DNA of 60,648 nucleotides from Phyllobacteriaceae bacterium Water-Bin73 (GTDB taxonomy: Bacteria > Pseudomonadota > Alphaproteobacteria > RS24). The notes under the pieces were generated by a model that was not told where the DNA came from, did no database searches, and saw nothing but the letters and a program-made list of their open reading frames with translations. Positions 52,720 to 60,648 of this stretch are shown here, one piece after another; the first letter of the stretch is position 1, and each line of letters starts with the position of its first letter. The DNA is taken from contig FZLQ01000001.1 of NCBI GenBank assembly GCA_900197605.1, forward strand, positions 1-60,648, read 5' to 3'. The position numbers and the translations under genes are program-made.

Positions 52720-54083
52720 TATGGCTGCCCTCCGGTTTCCATCTCTCCGGTTAAATGGCCGGTCACGGAATGGCGCGGTTTGAGAAAGGCTTGCGCGGCG
52801 CGGCGCACATCATTGGCGGTCACTGCGTCAATCTCATCGACCCAAGCCAGCACATCATCGGGGCTGAGGCCAATCATGGCGGCGCTGCCGAAAATATTGG
52901 CCATGCTTTGCTGGCTGTCGCGGGCAAAAACCAGATCAGACATAAGCTGTCTTTTGGCGCGCCGCAAGCTGTCGGCACCAACCTCTGCGGTCTGCATAGT
53001 GGTGATTTCATCGTCAATGGCGCGCGCCAATTCGGCGAAATCCACTTGCGGGGCTGGCACGGCGTAAATCATAAACTCACCATTATCGAGGCGGCTTGAA
53101 TCGCTATAGGCACCGACATTCACCGCCAATTTTTGAGCGATCACCAGTGTTTGATAAAGTCGACCAGTCAGCCCGCCGCCCAGAATTTCGGCCAGCACAT
53201 CGGCGGCGGCGAATTGGCGTTTATCCGCACTGCTATATTGTGGCAGGCGATAGAGACGCTGCCAGCTTGGCTGGCGCACCCGCGGATCGGCCAGCACTTC
53301 GGCTTGGTCAAAACCGGCCACGGTCAGGTCCGTCGCGGCGATGCGGCGCGCGCGCGGCTGACCGCTGGGCTGCAAATCACCGTAATGGGTTTGCGCCAAA
53401 GCCAAAACCTCATCAAGCGTCACCGCACCGGCGACCACCAAAACGGCATTATCGGGGGCGTAATAGCGGCGGTAAAAATTGGTGGCATCGACTGCGTTCA
53501 GCTTTTCAATCTCAGCGCGCCAGCCAATCACCGGCACTTCATAGGCCGTGCCCTTATGCAGGCGGAGGCGTAATTGTTCGCTCAACAAAGAGGCGGGTCG
53601 CCCATCGACGCGCGAGGACCGCTCCTCCAAAATCACATCGCGCTCAATCGCCACAATCTCGTCTTGTATAATCAGCTTTTGCATGCGCTCGGCTTCCATC
53701 TCCATCATCTTGCCGAGTTTGTCTTTGGTAATGCGCTGGAAATAGGCCGTGTAATCATAAGAGGTGAAGGCGTTATCTTGTCCGCCCAAACGCGCCACGG
53801 TTTTTGAAAATTCCCCGGGCGGGATATTTTCCGTGCCGCGAAACATGAGATGCTCAAAGAAATGGGCGATGCCCGATTTGCCATTTGGTTCGTCAGCCGA
53901 GCCGACCCGATACCACAACATATGGGTCACCACATCGGCGCGGAAATCGGGAATGACAATAATTTCCAACCCGTTTTCGAGCTCGGCTGTTTCGACCTTT
54001 GGCCCGTCCGTCGGTTTGCCGCAAGCGACCAACACAACTACGCAAAACAGCGCGGCATAAAGAGGTTTGAAAAGAGATGTCAT
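52719..54083 (-). CDS. M16-family zinc peptidase, lipoprotein
   Basis: A 454-residue protease. The signal segment ends in LVAC, a lipobox with the cysteine at about residue 21. The inverted zinc motif HFFEH is intact in GIAHFFEHLMFRGT, with the third ligand glutamate in AIERDVILEERSSR. It starts at the ATG 54083, its stop overlapping the start of the inactive partner gene. Probably degrades small peptides in the periplasm, attached to a membrane. Located between the DUF3035-like lipoprotein and the inactive M16 homologue. Confidence 0.9.
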   Translation of the reverse strand: MTSLFKPLYAALFCVVVLVACGKPTDGPKVETAELENGLEIIVIPDFRADVVTHMLWYRVGSADEPNGKSGIAHFFEHLMFRGTENIPPGEFSKTVARLGGQDNAFTSYDYTAYFQRITKDKLGKMMEMEAERMQKLIIQDEIVAIERDVILEERSSRVDGRPASLLSEQLRLRLHKGTAYEVPVIGWRAEIEKLNAVDATNFYRRYYAPDNAVLVVAGAVTLDEVLALAQTHYGDLQPSGQPRARRIAATDLTVAGFDQAEVLADPRVRQPSWQRLYRLPQYSSADKRQFAAADVLAEILGGGLTGRLYQTLVIAQKLAVNVGAYSDSSRLDNGEFMIYAVPAPQVDFAELARAIDDEITTMQTAEVGADSLRRAKRQLMSDLVFARDSQQSMANIFGSAAMIGLSPDDVLAWVDEIDAVTANDVRRAAQAFLKPRHSVTGHLTGEMETGGQP

Positions 54084-54099
54084 GCGCGCTCGCGCCACA

Positions 54100-54510
54100 T
54101 TACTCGGCGGATACTTCCGCCTGATCGCGGGTCAGATTTTCAACCAAATCGGCATCAATGCTGACCTTGCCTGAGCGCTCATTTTGCATCGCATCGCGCA
54201 CACCATTGCCATAAACCCCGTCTTTAGAGGCTTGGTCAAGCAGGCGCTGTTCAACCGCATCGGGCTGTTTTTCGCTTGATGGCGTGCGCAGCACAACAAG
54301 GCGCGCCAATTCCGCGCCGGTGGCAATAACCGGAGCCGCTTCACTGTTTGAAGGCGGGCGCAACTCAAAATCTGGTGGTAAAATGAGCGGCGCGCGACGC
54401 ACGACATTAAATTCATTGGGCGGATTTTTACTATAGCCGAGACCACAAGCTGCCAGCACGGGGGCCAGCGTGGCGATGACGGTGAGCGATAAGAATGTTT
54501 TATTTTTCAT
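54100..54510 (-). CDS. DUF3035-like lipoprotein
   Basis: A 136-residue lipoprotein. The signal peptide ends in VLAAC. The segment PNEFNVVRRAPLILPPDFELRPP is the hallmark of this alphaproteobacterial family. The rest is helical and acidic with no catalytic motif. The ATG at 54510 gives the best signal peptide; the ATG at 54534 overlaps the lspA stop and is an alternative by translational coupling. It shares the run with lspA and ileS. Function is unknown. Confidence 0.85.
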   Translation of the reverse strand: MKNKTFLSLTVIATLAPVLAACGLGYSKNPPNEFNVVRRAPLILPPDFELRPPSNSEAAPVIATGAELARLVVLRTPSSEKQPDAVEQRLLDQASKDGVYGNGVRDAMQNERSGKVSIDADLVENLTRDQAEVSAE

Positions 54511-54530
54511 GGGAATTGGTATAGCGGAAA

Positions 54531-55022
54531 TCATCTGTCGCGCAAAGCGTCATAAATAAGAATAATCACGGCAAAGGTAATCCAAATATCGGCCAGATTG
54601 AAAACATACCAATAATAGCCTGCCGCGTGGAGGGAAATGAAATCAACCACAGCGCCATGCCATAGCCGGTCGATAAGATTGCCCAGCGCGCCGCCGGCAA
54701 TGCAGGCATAGGCCAGCGACAGGCGCGCATTTTCAGCCCCGCGCATCAGATAAATGAAAACCCCAATGGCCACCACAGATAAGATAATCAGCGCATAGCG
54801 TCCGCCATCGCCGCCCTCGGCAAACAGCCCATAGCTGATGCCATAATTCCAAATCAGGGTGAAATCCAAAAACGGCAAAATATGTCGCGTCTCATGGGTG
54901 GCGAAACCGGCCCCAAAATCACCAACCCCATAGACAATGGCGATTTTGCTGAGCTGGTCGAGCGCGGCCAGAATCAGCGTCAGCCCAAGCGCTGTTCGCA
55001 AGGATAGGGCTTTAGCGGGCAT
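54531..55022 (-). CDS. lspA: Lipoprotein signal peptidase (signal peptidase II)
   Basis: A 163-residue, four-helix inner-membrane aspartic peptidase. The catalytic aspartates are in [20 protein letters not shown] and FNLADIWI; the DQLSKI block near the N-terminus is standard. It trims prolipoproteins such as the DUF3035 and M16 lipoproteins encoded just downstream. ATG at 55022 is preferred over upstream codons inside ileS, which it overlaps by 11 bases. Confidence 0.94.
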   Translation of the reverse strand: MPAKALSLRTALGLTLILAALDQLSKIAIVYGVGDFGAGFATHETRHILPFLDFTLIWNYGISYGLFAEGGDGGRYALIILSVVAIGVFIYLMRGAENARLSLAYACIAGGALGNLIDRLWHGAVVDFISLHAAGYYWYVFNLADIWITFAVIILIYDALRDR

Positions 55023-57810
55023 CATATTCTGCGACCGCCGCCGCATCGCGCGGGGTCAAATCAGGATAGCCGTCAACCGAGCCGACCTCAGGCAGAATTT
55101 TCCAACTGCGTTGGCATTTTTTGCCCTCGGCCAATTGCGGCACCACGGCCACGCCGGTCACCTCATCAAGGGTGAAGGCCTCAGCAGGTGCGGTGGCATC
55201 GGTCAATTCAATTTGCGAGGTGATGCAAATATCGGCCATGTTTTGTCCGTCCACGGCGGCGCGCAAATTTGCGTCCGTAATATGCACAGTCGGCGCGGCT
55301 TCAAGGCTGGAGCCGATGCGCTTATCGCGTCGCTCGACTTCCAATGCGCCGGTGACGACGCGGCGCACTTTGCGGATATTGTCCCATTTGGCGGCCAGTT
55401 CATTGTCTTGCCAGTCGGCTACAATTTCAAAGAATTGCTGCAAATGCACACTGTCATCTGAAACGCCGAAACGCGACTGCCAGACTTCTTCTGTGGTGAA
55501 GCTCAAAACCGGCGCAAGCCAGCGCGTCAGACAATGAAAAGCAATATCCATCACGGTGCGGCATGCGCGCCGCTCAAGGCTGGAATCGGCGTCGCAATAA
55601 AGCGTGTCTTTGCGAATATCGAAATAAAAGGCCGATAAATCGACAGTCATGAAATTGAACAGCGTCTGATAGATTTTGCGGAAATCGAAATGCTGATATT
55701 TGTCGCGCACCAGCGCGTCCAATTCGGCCAGACGGTGCAGCATATAGCGTTCCAATTCCGGCATATCGGCATGGGCGACTTTTTCCGCCTCGTCAAAGTC
55801 AGCCAAATTGCCAAGCAGAAAACGGAAGCTGTTGCGGATTTTCCGATAGGCATCAGTATTGGCCTTGATGATTTCCGGCCCGATGCGTTGGTCTTCGGAA
55901 TAATCGCATGACATGGTCCATAGGCGGATAATCTCCGCGCCGGATTGCTGAATGACCTTGAGCGGGTCAACCGCATTGCCCAGCGATTTCGACATTTTCT
56001 TGCCTTGCTCGGTCATGGTCATGCCATGAGTGATGACATTTTTATACGGGGCTTGGCCGCGGGTCGCGCAGGCTTCCAAGAGCGAGGAATGGAACCAGCC
56101 GCGATGCTGGTCAGAGCCTTCCAAATAAACATCGGCAGGCCATGCCAAATCATCGCGCGCTTCCATGACGAAAGCATGGGTCACGCCGCTATCGAACCAG
56201 ACATCGAGAATATCGCTGACTTGCTCGTAATCTTCGGCGGCGTAATCGCTGCCCAAAAATACCTGCGGGTCAGTGTTGAACCATGCATCGGCACCTTGTT
56301 CTTTCACCGACGCCACAATGCGGCTATTGACGGCATCATCGCGCAAGGGCGCGCCTGTTTTTTTATCGACAAAAATAGTCAGCGGCACGCCCCAAGCGCG
56401 TTGGCGCGAGACCACCCAATCGGGGCGGCCTTCAATCATCGAATAGATACGGTTTTTACCGGTTGCCGGATACCAATTGACCTTGTCGATTTCCTTCAGG
56501 GCCGTGTCGCGCAAGCCGGTTTTCTCCATTGAGATGAACCATTGCGGTGTATTGCGGAATATCAGCGGCGCTTTCGAGCGCCAGCTATGGGGATATTGAT
56601 GCCGCAATTTGCCTTTGGCGAGTAACCGCTCGGCCTCAACCAGCGCCCCGATAACCGCGCCATTGGCGTCGCCATCTTTGCCCTTATCATCAAGCACGCG
56701 CTTACCGGCAAATATCGGCACGCTGTCGAGATACACACCGCCCTCATCAACGGTAAACGGCACGTCAATATTGTGCTGCATGCCCAATTCAAAATCGTCT
56801 TGGCCGTGGCCGGGCGCGATATGCACAAGCCCCGTGCCGGTTTCATCGGTCACGAAATCACCGGCCAGCACCGGCACGTCAAAATCATAGCCTTGTCCGG
56901 CCAGCGGATGGCGGCAGGTCAGCTCGCCTGGATTAATATCGGAGACGCGCTCATACTCTTCAATTTGCGCGGCGGCCATAACTTGCGCGGCAAGATTATC
57001 GCACAGCACAAGCTGCTCGCCATTGGCGGCATAAAGGCCATAGGTCAGCCCTTTGGCATAAGCCATCGCCCGATTGCCCGGAATGGTCCAGGGCGTTGTC
57101 GTCCAGATAACGGCATAAGTATTGTCCATGCCTTGCACTGGAAATTTGACGAAAATAGTCGGCGAGACATGTTCTTCATATTCGACTTCCGCCTCGGCCA
57201 AAGCGGTTTTTTCAACCACTGACCACATAACGGGTTTGGAGCCGCGATAAAGCGACCCGTCCATGATGAATTTTTGAAACTCGGCGACAATAATCGCTTC
57301 GGCGTCATAGGCCATTGTCGTATAGGGGTTTTCCCAATCGCCAATAATGCCTAGGCGTTGGAATTGCTCGGATTGAATGGCGACCCATTTTTCAGCGAAT
57401 TGGCGGCATTGGGCGCGAAACTCCGTGGCCGGCACAGCGTCCTTATCTTGACCCTTATTACGATATTGCTCTTCGATTTTCCATTCAATCGGCAGACCGT
57501 GGCAATCCCAGCCCGGCACATAAACCGCATCTCGCCCCATCATTTGATGGGCGCGCACAATCACGTCTTTCAGAATTTTATTCAGCGCATGGCCGATATG
57601 AATATCGCCATTGGCATAGGGCGGGCCATCATGCAGCACGAATTTCTCGCGGCCTTTGGCGTCGGCGCGCAGCTTTTCATACAGGCCGATTTTTTGCCAA
57701 TGCGCCAGCATATCCGGCTCGCGCTTGGGCAGACCGGCTTTCATCGGAAATTCGGTTTGCGGCAAGTTCAGCGTCTCGCGCCAATCTCTTTGATTTGTTT
57801 CGTCACTCAT
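55012..57810 (-). CDS. ileS: Isoleucyl-tRNA synthetase
   Basis: A 932-residue class I synthetase. HIGH is in [17 protein letters not shown] in [11 protein letters not shown], and the CP1 editing domain is present ([12 protein letters not shown]). The C-terminal zinc knuckle is degenerate: the first pair reads KCQRSWK, with serine for the second cysteine, and the second pair reads TPRDAAAV with no cysteine. Zinc is therefore probably not bound, which departs from the E. coli enzyme. The gene lies between ribF and lspA in a typical alphaproteobacterial run. Confidence 0.96.
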   Translation of the reverse strand: MSDETNQRDWRETLNLPQTEFPMKAGLPKREPDMLAHWQKIGLYEKLRADAKGREKFVLHDGPPYANGDIHIGHALNKILKDVIVRAHQMMGRDAVYVPGWDCHGLPIEWKIEEQYRNKGQDKDAVPATEFRAQCRQFAEKWVAIQSEQFQRLGIIGDWENPYTTMAYDAEAIIVAEFQKFIMDGSLYRGSKPVMWSVVEKTALAEAEVEYEEHVSPTIFVKFPVQGMDNTYAVIWTTTPWTIPGNRAMAYAKGLTYGLYAANGEQLVLCDNLAAQVMAAAQIEEYERVSDINPGELTCRHPLAGQGYDFDVPVLAGDFVTDETGTGLVHIAPGHGQDDFELGMQHNIDVPFTVDEGGVYLDSVPIFAGKRVLDDKGKDGDANGAVIGALVEAERLLAKGKLRHQYPHSWRSKAPLIFRNTPQWFISMEKTGLRDTALKEIDKVNWYPATGKNRIYSMIEGRPDWVVSRQRAWGVPLTIFVDKKTGAPLRDDAVNSRIVASVKEQGADAWFNTDPQVFLGSDYAAEDYEQVSDILDVWFDSGVTHAFVMEARDDLAWPADVYLEGSDQHRGWFHSSLLEACATRGQAPYKNVITHGMTMTEQGKKMSKSLGNAVDPLKVIQQSGAEIIRLWTMSCDYSEDQRIGPEIIKANTDAYRKIRNSFRFLLGNLADFDEAEKVAHADMPELERYMLHRLAELDALVRDKYQHFDFRKIYQTLFNFMTVDLSAFYFDIRKDTLYCDADSSLERRACRTVMDIAFHCLTRWLAPVLSFTTEEVWQSRFGVSDDSVHLQQFFEIVADWQDNELAAKWDNIRKVRRVVTGALEVERRDKRIGSSLEAAPTVHITDANLRAAVDGQNMADICITSQIELTDATAPAEAFTLDEVTGVAVVPQLAEGKKCQRSWKILPEVGSVDGYPDLTPRDAAAVAEYDAR

Positions 57811-57848
57811 GCTCGATTCCTATTTCAGGCCTTGTAGCAATGAAGGCT

Positions 57849-58817
57849 CTAGCTGCCAAGCATTTCGCGCGCTTGGTCGATGTCCATGCTGATTTGCGCT
57901 TTCAGCGCGTCGAGGCCGTCAAATTTTTGTTCGGGCCGAATAAAATGCAAAAGGGAGACGCGCAAATTGGCACCATATAAATCGCCCTCAAAATCAAAGA
58001 AGTGACTTTCAAGGCGCGGCTTATCCGTGCCGACAGTCGGGCGCATGCCGAGATTGGCAACCCCCTTTAATGTCTGACCGGCAAACGCCCCGTCCAGCAC
58101 CTCAGCGCTGACGGCATAAACGCCGAATTTCGGCATCACATAATCATGCAGTGGCATATTGGCCGTAGCAAAGCCGATTGTGCGCCCGCGCTGGTCGCCT
58201 TTTTGCACTTCCGCCTCAATGGCGAAAGCATGCCCCATCATTTGGGCGGCTTGTTCGGGGTCGCCATCGCGCAAAAAATTGCGAATGGCAGAAGATGAAA
58301 AAGGGCTGGTGCTGTTGGGTTGCAGCACGGCTTCTGTGGCAAATGTCTCAAAGCCCATTTCGCCGCCAATATTTTGCAGCATGGCGAAATTGCCTCTGCG
58401 GCCTTTGCCGAAACAAAAATCATAGCCGACACAAACGGCACTCACGCCCAGTTGCGCCAGTAAAATATCGCTGATGAAATCCTCTGCTTCGTAGGCCGCC
58501 ATCGTCGCATCGAAGGGCAGGGCGAGGGTGAAGTCAACGCCCAAATCGGCCAACAGGGCGGCGCGCGTGACCAAGCGCGTCAGTCGAAACGGCGGCGCTT
58601 CGGGCGCAAAAAATTGCTGCGGATGCGGGTCGAATAACATCACCCCCAAAGGTGCGTTTTTCGCTGCGGCCAAAGCCCGCGCATCGGCAATCACCTGCTG
58701 ATGGCCAAAATGCACGCCATCAAAATTGCCGATTGCCAATACGGCACCGCGTGTCGTTTCGGGCAAGTCGCTCAGGCTTCGGTAAAGCGAGATGGGTTTG
58801 GCGGCTGAAGAACTCAT
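57849..58817 (-). CDS. ribF: Bifunctional riboflavin kinase / FAD synthetase
   Basis: A 322-residue enzyme making FMN and FAD. The N-terminal nucleotidyl-transferase domain has GNFDGVHFGHQQ and FDPHPQQFF, and the segment SSSAIRNFLRDGD near residue 170 is conserved. The C-terminal flavokinase domain has GRTIGFATANM and GVANLGMRPTVG with the final HFFDFEGDLYG. The window encodes several flavoenzymes, but this gene is universal. It lies between a HAD hydrolase and ileS. Confidence 0.95.
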   Translation of the reverse strand: MSSSAAKPISLYRSLSDLPETTRGAVLAIGNFDGVHFGHQQVIADARALAAAKNAPLGVMLFDPHPQQFFAPEAPPFRLTRLVTRAALLADLGVDFTLALPFDATMAAYEAEDFISDILLAQLGVSAVCVGYDFCFGKGRRGNFAMLQNIGGEMGFETFATEAVLQPNSTSPFSSSAIRNFLRDGDPEQAAQMMGHAFAIEAEVQKGDQRGRTIGFATANMPLHDYVMPKFGVYAVSAEVLDGAFAGQTLKGVANLGMRPTVGTDKPRLESHFFDFEGDLYGANLRVSLLHFIRPEQKFDGLDALKAQISMDIDQAREMLGS

Positions 58818-58856
58818 GAGGATAATTTAAGGTGCGCTGTCATTATTAACAAGCGG

Positions 58857-59714
58857 CTACCAAACCAGATGGCGCATGGCATAGCGCGCTTGGGTGTTTT
58901 CTGTGGCCAGCAAGGCGGCGATGGTTTCGGGACTGTCAACATTGGCGCCTGAGGCGGCGGCCAATCCGCCGGTGATGAATAAAGCATCAATGCCCGCCGC
59001 TTCAGCGCCCGGAATATCGGTTTTCGGGCCGTCGCCAATCGCCAATAGGCGCGGCGCATCAAGGCCGGTCATGGCGCTTAGCTGGCTGCGCGCGCGCGCA
59101 TAAACGCTTGGATAAGGTTTGCCTACCCAGACCACCGGGCCGCCGATGTTTTCGTAATGCTCGGCGACCGCACCGGCGCAATAAATAATCTGCTCACCGA
59201 CCATGACCGTGCGGTCGGGATTGGGGCAAAGGAGCGGCAGCCCGCGCGCGTGAAACCGCGCCAGCATGTCGGCGTAATCATCGGGCGTTTCGGTGCTGTC
59301 ATCATACATGCCGGAAAATAAAATCGCGTCGGCTTGCGCTTCATCGACAAATTCAACCGGCAAATCTTCCATCAAGTCAGCGTCTTTATCGGGGCCGATA
59401 TGGCAGATTTTTTGCCCTTGTGCGCCCATTTCGTTCATCAGGACGCGCACGGCATCGCCTGAGGTCAAAATATCATCATAGCTGTCAGGGCTGTTGCCAA
59501 TGGCATGCAGGCGTTTCAAGGCCGACGGGCCGGGGCGCGGCGCATTGGATAAGAGCAGCACTTTGCCGCCGCTTTCTCGATAGTGTTTCAGCGCCGCATC
59601 AACGCCGGCAAATGGCGCACTGCCGTTATGCAGCACGCCCCATATGTCGACGATGAGCGCGTCATAATCTGTGGCGATTTGTGAAAGGCCGGAAAGCATT
59701 TGCGGCAGGCTCAT
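58857..59714 (-). CDS. HAD-superfamily IIA hydrolase (TIGR01459-like)
   Basis: A 285-residue phosphatase-like protein of a group common in alphaproteobacteria. Motif I is VDIWGVLHNG (D-x-W/D-G variant), motif II LLLSNAPRP, and motif III/IV is VGKPYPSVY with GDGPKTDIPGA. The CAP domain lies between motifs II and III. The ATG at 59714 has AGGAG 6 bases upstream. The substrate is unknown; it heads the minus-strand run with ribF and ileS. Confidence 0.88.
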   Translation of the reverse strand: MSLPQMLSGLSQIATDYDALIVDIWGVLHNGSAPFAGVDAALKHYRESGGKVLLLSNAPRPGPSALKRLHAIGNSPDSYDDILTSGDAVRVLMNEMGAQGQKICHIGPDKDADLMEDLPVEFVDEAQADAILFSGMYDDSTETPDDYADMLARFHARGLPLLCPNPDRTVMVGEQIIYCAGAVAEHYENIGGPVVWVGKPYPSVYARARSQLSAMTGLDAPRLLAIGDGPKTDIPGAEAAGIDALFITGGLAAASGANVDSPETIAALLATENTQARYAMRHLVW

Positions 59715-59827
59715 AACAACTCCTATCAAGTGACGCGAAGCTGCCTTTTTCGGGCTCTGAGGTCAAGACTTGTGAGACCGTGATTGTTTCTGCTAGCTTC
59801 GCCCCAGATTCTTAGAGGGAGATAGAC

Positions 59828-60592
59828 ATGCAATTATTCGATCTGAGCGGCAAAACCGCAATCATCACCGGCGCATCGCGCGGTATTGGCGAGGCGATTG
59901 CCCGCCAAATGGCAGACCACGGCGCCAATGTTGTGGTGTCGAGCCGCAAAGCAGCTGCCTGCGATGAGGTCACCAATTCGATAAATGAGAAACACCCGGG
60001 CCGCGCCCATACGATACAGTGCAATATCAGCAGCAAAGAAGATCTGCAAAAACTGGTTGATGAAACCAAAGCGCATTTCGGCCAAATCGATATTCTGGTT
60101 TGTAATGCCGCCGTTAATCCGTATTTCGGTCCGGCAATGGATTGCCCCGATGACGCATTCGACAAAATCATGTCGTCCAATGTTAAATCCAATCACTGGC
60201 TGAGCAATATGGTGCTGCCCGATATGATTGAGCGCAAAGACGGTCGGATTATCATTATTTCGTCAATTGGCGGTCTGAAGGGCTCACCGGTTCTCGGCAC
60301 TTATGCGATTTCCAAAGCGGCTGATTTCCAACTGGCGCGCAATATCGCCGTCGAGCATGGCCACCATAATATCCGCGCCAATGCGATTGCGCCGGGGCTT
60401 ATCAAAACCTATTTCGCGCAAGCGCTGTGGAACAATCCCGATATTTTGGAACAATCAACCGCCACAACACCGCTGAAACGCATCGGCATGCCCGATGAGA
60501 TTGCCGGTGCTGCGGTTTTCTTGGCCAGCGAGGCGGGTAATTTCATGACCGGTCAGCAAATGGTCATTGATGGCGGCCAAACCATAGCTTAA
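59828..60592 (+). CDS. Short-chain dehydrogenase/reductase
   Basis: A 254-residue SDR. The cofactor motif is TGASRGIG at 15-22, NAAV is at about 93, the catalytic set includes the serine in IIISSIGG and YAISK, and IDGGQTIA closes the protein as in the classical FabG-like group. Cofactor preference is likely NADP(H), given the arginine in VVSSRKA. The 114-base gap upstream is divergent from the HAD gene, and GAGGGAGAT precedes the ATG. Substrate unknown; similar enzymes act on hydroxyacyl-CoA or secondary alcohols. Confidence 0.88.
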   Translation: MQLFDLSGKTAIITGASRGIGEAIARQMADHGANVVVSSRKAAACDEVTNSINEKHPGRAHTIQCNISSKEDLQKLVDETKAHFGQIDILVCNAAVNPYFGPAMDCPDDAFDKIMSSNVKSNHWLSNMVLPDMIERKDGRIIIISSIGGLKGSPVLGTYAISKAADFQLARNIAVEHGHHNIRANAIAPGLIKTYFAQALWNNPDILEQSTATTPLKRIGMPDEIAGAAVFLASEAGNFMTGQQMVIDGGQTIA

Positions 60593-60607
60593 GGCAAATT
60601 TTGCCTT
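60591..60607 (+). terminator. Short hairpin overlapping the SDR stop codon
   Basis: AAGGCAA and TTGCCTT are perfect 7-base arms with an ATT loop, followed by TAAGCG rather than a T run. It may be the transcript end of the SDR gene. The remaining 41 bases of the window are AT-rich and hold nothing I can name. Confidence 0.4.
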
Positions 60608-60648
60608 TAAGCGCAATAAATTAAATCCAGTGAGTTTATTTTAAACCA

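Overview
The window reads as a stretch of an alphaproteobacterial chromosome with a mid-50s GC content by eye (not measured). The pointers are the phoR-pstSCAB-phoU-phoB order, a run of HAD hydrolase, ribF, ileS, lspA, a DUF3035-like lipoprotein and two M16 peptidases, a CHASE2 cyclase beside a metallo-beta-lactamase-fold protein, and a short protein with a PopZ-like tail. A marine, heterotrophic lifestyle is plausible from the compatible-solute and ketone-oxidation genes, but this is inference. I saw no rRNA, tRNA, CRISPR array or intact insertion sequence.

Layout. (1) 1-840: a decayed flavin monooxygenase with an internal deletion and frameshift. (2) 967-7651: a glucosylglycerate locus. The gpgP-like phosphatase and gpgS-like synthase run on the plus strand. 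A GH13 glycoside phosphorylase, a D-glycerate kinase and an alpha/beta hydrolase run towards them on the minus strand. Together they could make, break down and recycle glucosylglycerate. (3) 7713-13533: an oxidation island with a VOC protein, a single-chain esterase/Baeyer-Villiger monooxygenase fusion and a pair of acyl-CoA dehydrogenases of which only one keeps a recognisable catalytic base. (4) 13537-15291: a lipoprotein subtilase followed by a small outer-membrane-like protein. (5) 15380-22593: a complete phosphate regulon (phoR, pstS, pstC, pstA, pstB, phoU, phoB) with a three-repeat Pho box ahead of pstS and a strong hairpin between pstS and pstC. (6) 22648-24080: a DsbA-fold isomerase and a TauD-type dioxygenase.

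(7) 24310-47248: an unusual type IV pilus locus. It has a fused PilM-PilN, a PilO-like protein with a long acidic head, a LysM protein where PilP is expected, PilB and PilC, then (after a MoxR/DUF58/transglutaminase block and a GAF-PP2C-ATPase/STAS partner-switch pair) the major pilin, PilT, PilD, a PopZ-like protein, a secretin with long charged insertions, and three minor pilin-like proteins. The overall plan resembles an MSH-type pilus more than the Pseudomonas pilMNOPQ operon.

(8) 47303-59714: one long minus-strand run. It holds the metallo-beta-lactamase-fold protein, CHASE2 adenylate cyclase, rhomboid protease, an inactive/active M16 peptidase pair, a DUF3035-like lipoprotein, lspA, ileS, ribF and a HAD hydrolase. 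(9) 59828-60592: an SDR oxidoreductase.

The most system-like observations are the self-contained glucosylglycerate cycle, the esterase-BVMO fusion inside a likely ketone-degradation island, and the rebuilt pilus machine with its own partner-switch and possible polar-localisation genes. All functional calls come from motifs, length and context read by eye; no database search was run.
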